Shown: in pieces, positions 61,267 to 64,000 of the stretch | How the letters are laid out: every line of letters starts with the position of its first letter | How positions within the stretch are numbered: the first letter of the stretch is position 1 | Source of the DNA: Paenarthrobacter histidinolovorans | Lineage (GTDB): Bacteria > Actinomycetota > Actinomycetes > Actinomycetales > Micrococcaceae | Length of the DNA stretch: 64,000 nt | Assembly (NCBI RefSeq): GCF_014647595.1 | Contig: NZ_BMPM01000009.1 | Coordinates: forward strand, 124,001 to 188,000 | Direction of reading: 5' to 3' | Made by a program: the position numbers and the translations under genes | The notes under the pieces: model-generated | Told to the model about the DNA's origin: nothing | What the model saw: only the letters and a program-made list of their open reading frames with translations | The model's database searches: none

Positions 61267-64000
61267 GATCAACGGTGCCGCCGCACCCGACGCACCCCGC
61301 CCCGGCCAGTGCCTCCGCACGTTCCTTCGCGAGCAAGGCAACTTCGGCGTCAAGAAGGGCTGCGACGGCGGCGACTGCGGAGCCTGTACCGTCCACGTCG
61401 ACGGCACGCCCGTGCACAGCTGCATCTACCCGGCCGTCCGCGCCGAGGGTAAAGCGGTCACCACCATTGAAGGCCTCGCGTCCGGGGAAGGCCTGCACCC
61501 TGTGCAGGAACAGTTCCTGGAGGCCCAGGGCTTCCAGTGCGGTTTCTGCACTGCAGGCATGATGATGACTGCGGCCACCTTCGACGACGAGCAACGCGCC
61601 AACCTGCCCCGCAACCTCAAGGGCAACCTGTGCCGCTGCACGGGCTACCGCTCCATCGCGGACGCCGTGTGCGGCCACGGCGAGGGCCCCGGTGATGCGC
61701 ACGGCAACGACCACACGCACGACGCCGACGCTGACGTTTCCGGGGCACAGTCTGTTTCGGGGGCACAGGCACCTGCCGCTGTTCCCGCCGGCGCTGCCCC
61801 TGCCGCTGTTCCCGCCACGCCGGGCCAACTCGGCGACAACGTCCCGGCACCCGCCGGCCAAGCCGTGGTCACGGGCACCGCCCGCTACACCTTGGACGTC
61901 CCGGCCGAGCAGCTGCCGGGCCTGCTGCACATGAAGCTCCTGCGTTCACCGCACCCGCACGCACGGATCGTGTCCATCAACAAAGCCCCCGCACTTGCGG
62001 TTCCGGGAGTCGTGGCGGTCTTCACCCATGAGGATGCTCCGCAGCAGTTGTTCTCTACTGCCCAGCACGAAAACTACACGGATGACCCCGATGACACCCG
62101 CGTCCTGGACAACGTGGTGCGGTTCATCGGGCAGCGGGTTGCCGCGGTTGTGGCCGAGTCGGTGGGCGCAGCCGAGGCGGGAGCCCGGGCGTTGGAGGTG
62201 GAGTACGAACTTCTGGAGCCCGTGTTTACTCCCCAGGAGGCGATCCTTCCGGGTGCGCCTGCGATCCATGGGGAAAAGGACGGCGAAGCTTCCCGGATCT
62301 CACGGCCGCAACACAACGTAGTTGCTGAGGTCCACGCCGAACTGGGCAGTGTTGCCGACGGCTTCGCAGCTTCCGATTTCATCCATGAGCACACTTACCA
62401 AACCCAGCGCGTGCAGCACGTGGCCATGGAAACACATGCCTCCATTGCCTGGCTCGATGAGGAGGGCCGCCTGATGGTCCGCTCCTCCACGCAGGTTCCG
62501 TTCCTGGTGAAGCGGACGCTGAGCCGTTTGTTCAACCTGGCTCCGGAGACCATCCGGGTGATGGCCGGACGGGTTGGCGGCGGATTCGGTGGCAAGCAGG
62601 AAGTCCTCACCGAGGACCTGGTGGCGCTGGCTGCGTTGGCTCTCCACAGGCCCGTGCAGCTGGAGTTCACCCGAACCGAGCAGTTCACGGCGACCACCAC
62701 ACGCCACCCCTTCACCATCCACCTGAAAGCCGGAGCCAACAGGGACGGGTACCTCACTGCCCTGCAACTAAACGTACTCACCAACACCGGGGCCTACGGA
62801 AACCACGCGCCCGGCGTGATGTTCCACGGTTGTGGCGAATCGTTGGCTGTCTACAAGTGCGTGAACAAAAAGGTGGATGCCCACGCCGTCTACACCAACA
62901 CCGTTCCTGCCGGGGCTTTCCGTGGCTATGGGCTGAGCCAGATGATCTTCGCCATTGAATCGGCCATTGACGAGCTCGCGGTGGGTATCGGCATGGATCC
63001 CTTGGAGTTCCGGCTCAAGAACATGGTCCGGCCCGGCGATCACATGCTCTCCACTACACCCGAGCCCGAAGAAGACGTGCACTACGGAAGCTACGGCCTG
63101 GACCAATGCGTGGCCTTGGTACGCGATGCTCTGGACCGTGGCAAGGAGCGGTACCGTGCCGCCGGACTGGACGACCTCGGGCCTGAATGGGTCGTCGGGG
63201 AAGGCTCGGCGCTCTCCATGATCGACACCGTGCCCCCGCGCGGCCACTTCGCCCACACCCGGGTGAGCCTGGAAGCGGACGGGAGGTTCGCCGTCGACGT
63301 CGGTACTGCGGAGTTCGGGAACGGCACCACAACTGTCCATGCGCAGCTGGCTGCCACCGCGCTGGCGACCTCGGCGTCACAGGTGACCGTGCGCCAGTCC
63401 GATACCGACCTCGTGGAGCACGACACCGGCGCGTTCGGTTCTGCCGGAACCGTGGTGGCCGGGAAGGCGACGCTGGGCGCGGCGCTGGAACTTGCCACCC
63501 GGATCCAAACAGTCGCGGCCTCGCTGACCGGAACGCCGCTGACGGATTGCCATCTGGTGGACGGGGCTGTTCAGTGCGGTGAGCGTACGGTGCCGTTGAA
63601 GGACATGGTCGACGCCGCCAGGCTGCAGGGCGTCCGGCTCGCCACCGACGGAAACTGGGGAGGAACGCCGAGGTCTGTCGCCTTCAACGTCCACGGTTTC
63701 CGGGTTGCCGTGAACAGGGGAACGGGTGAGCTGCGGATCCTGCAGAGCGTGCAGGCAGCCGACGCCGGTGTGGTGGTCAATCCGCGGCAGTGCCGGGGGC
63801 AGATCGAGGGCGGCATCGCGCAGGCGCTCGGGGCGGCGCTGTACGAGGAAGTGAAAGTGGACGACGCCGGTCGCGTCACCACGGACATCCTGCGGCAGTA
63901 CCACATCCCGTCCTTCGCGGACGTGCCCCGGAGCGAGGTGTATTTCGCCACCACCAACGACTCCACCGGTCCGTTGGGCGCCAAGTCCATGAGTGAGAGC
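61256..64000 (+). CDS. Xanthine dehydrogenase, fused 2Fe-2S and molybdopterin subunit (3' partial)
   Basis: 915 codons in the window, still open at the right edge. Two 2Fe-2S clusters: Cys36, 41, 44, 56 (GCDGGDCGACTVHVDG) and Cys95, 98, 126, 128 (CGFCTAGM; CRCTG). A His/Ala/Pro-rich linker (about 138-200) leads to the Moco domain: ARYTLDVPAEQLPG, QVPFLVK, GRVGGGFGGKQEV, AGAFRGYGLSQMIFA, FGNGTTTVHAQLA, VVVNPRQCRGQIEGGIAQALGAAL. Normally these are separate or joined with FAD; here FAD is separate. AGGAGG 7 bases before ATG 61256. It oxidises hypoxanthine/xanthine to urate. Confidence 0.93.
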   Translation, partial: MAIEINGAAAPDAPRPGQCLRTFLREQGNFGVKKGCDGGDCGACTVHVDGTPVHSCIYPAVRAEGKAVTTIEGLASGEGLHPVQEQFLEAQGFQCGFCTAGMMMTAATFDDEQRANLPRNLKGNLCRCTGYRSIADAVCGHGEGPGDAHGNDHTHDADADVSGAQSVSGAQAPAAVPAGAAPAAVPATPGQLGDNVPAPAGQAVVTGTARYTLDVPAEQLPGLLHMKLLRSPHPHARIVSINKAPALAVPGVVAVFTHEDAPQQLFSTAQHENYTDDPDDTRVLDNVVRFIGQRVAAVVAESVGAAEAGARALEVEYELLEPVFTPQEAILPGAPAIHGEKDGEASRISRPQHNVVAEVHAELGSVADGFAASDFIHEHTYQTQRVQHVAMETHASIAWLDEEGRLMVRSSTQVPFLVKRTLSRLFNLAPETIRVMAGRVGGGFGGKQEVLTEDLVALAALALHRPVQLEFTRTEQFTATTTRHPFTIHLKAGANRDGYLTALQLNVLTNTGAYGNHAPGVMFHGCGESLAVYKCVNKKVDAHAVYTNTVPAGAFRGYGLSQMIFAIESAIDELAVGIGMDPLEFRLKNMVRPGDHMLSTTPEPEEDVHYGSYGLDQCVALVRDALDRGKERYRAAGLDDLGPEWVVGEGSALSMIDTVPPRGHFAHTRVSLEADGRFAVDVGTAEFGNGTTTVHAQLAATALATSASQVTVRQSDTDLVEHDTGAFGSAGTVVAGKATLGAALELATRIQTVAASLTGTPLTDCHLVDGAVQCGERTVPLKDMVDAARLQGVRLATDGNWGGTPRSVAFNVHGFRVAVNRGTGELRILQSVQAADAGVVVNPRQCRGQIEGGIAQALGAALYEEVKVDDAGRVTTDILRQYHIPSFADVPRSEVYFATTNDSTGPLGAKSMSES

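Overview
This is about 64 kb of high-GC DNA from an actinobacterium, most likely a soil member of the Micrococcaceae such as Arthrobacter or Paenarthrobacter. The reasons are the codon usage, frequent GTG and TTG starts, ATGA/GTGA stop-start overlaps, the many catabolic genes, and protein families typical of that group (DUF6986 aldolase, short Adk, GntR/LacI hybrid regulator, SulP-carbonic anhydrase fusion). I see no rRNA, tRNA, CRISPR array or complete insertion sequence. Species assignment is inference.

Layout. 1-2694: start of a luciferase-like oxidoreductase and a secreted family 11 rhamnogalacturonan lyase. 2712-7690: an SRPBCC protein, then an amidohydrolase/GAF/MFS operon divergent from an RpiR regulator. 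7726-12012: a free-standing adenylate kinase and a folate-independent methionine synthase locus (mesX-mesD-flavin reductase) with a divergent LysR regulator. 12068-15245: a three-gene overlapping operon (glycosyltransferase, PIG-L deacetylase/methyltransferase fusion, acyl-CoA dehydrogenase-like). 15493-25187: SulP-carbonic anhydrase, DUF1992 protein, ammonium transporter, MFS exporter, glutamine amidotransferase, class A PBP and an orphan histidine-kinase ATPase module. 25451-30613: a tight five-gene surface operon (Cthe_2159-like lipoprotein, VTC polyphosphate polymerase domain, DUF4956 membrane protein, GT2-GtrA protein, phosphodiester glycosidase). 31517-41258: an apparent sulfated-glycan utilisation locus (PL8 lyase, GntR/LacI regulator, sulfatase, Gfo/Idh/MocA oxidoreductase, three-gene sugar ABC importer).

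42122-64000 is mainly a purine catabolism region: ureidoglycine aminohydrolase, DUF6986 aldolase, malate synthase, malic enzyme, IclR regulator, NCS2 urate/xanthine permease, uricase, 8-oxoguanine deaminase, guanine deaminase, a second NCS2 permease, XdhC, and the FAD and fused FeS/molybdopterin subunits of a xanthine dehydrogenase that runs off the right edge. Guanine is deaminated to xanthine, xanthine oxidised to urate and urate opened by uricase; allantoin-derived glyoxylate is then joined to acetyl-CoA by malate synthase and passed on by malic enzyme. Several middle steps are not encoded here. A nuclease-domain AbiEi-like gene and a Thr/Pro-rich secreted lipoprotein interrupt the region.

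The least explained structure is intergenic. At least three sequence-related families of 40-90 bp imperfect palindromes are dispersed between genes (18608/41635; 31311/42041; 51669/52738/54811), and one family brackets the nuclease-domain gene. There is also a triple 17-bp-spaced palindromic operator array before xdhC, a motif shared by two promoters of the glycan locus, and terminator-like or structured leaders near uricase and guanine deaminase.
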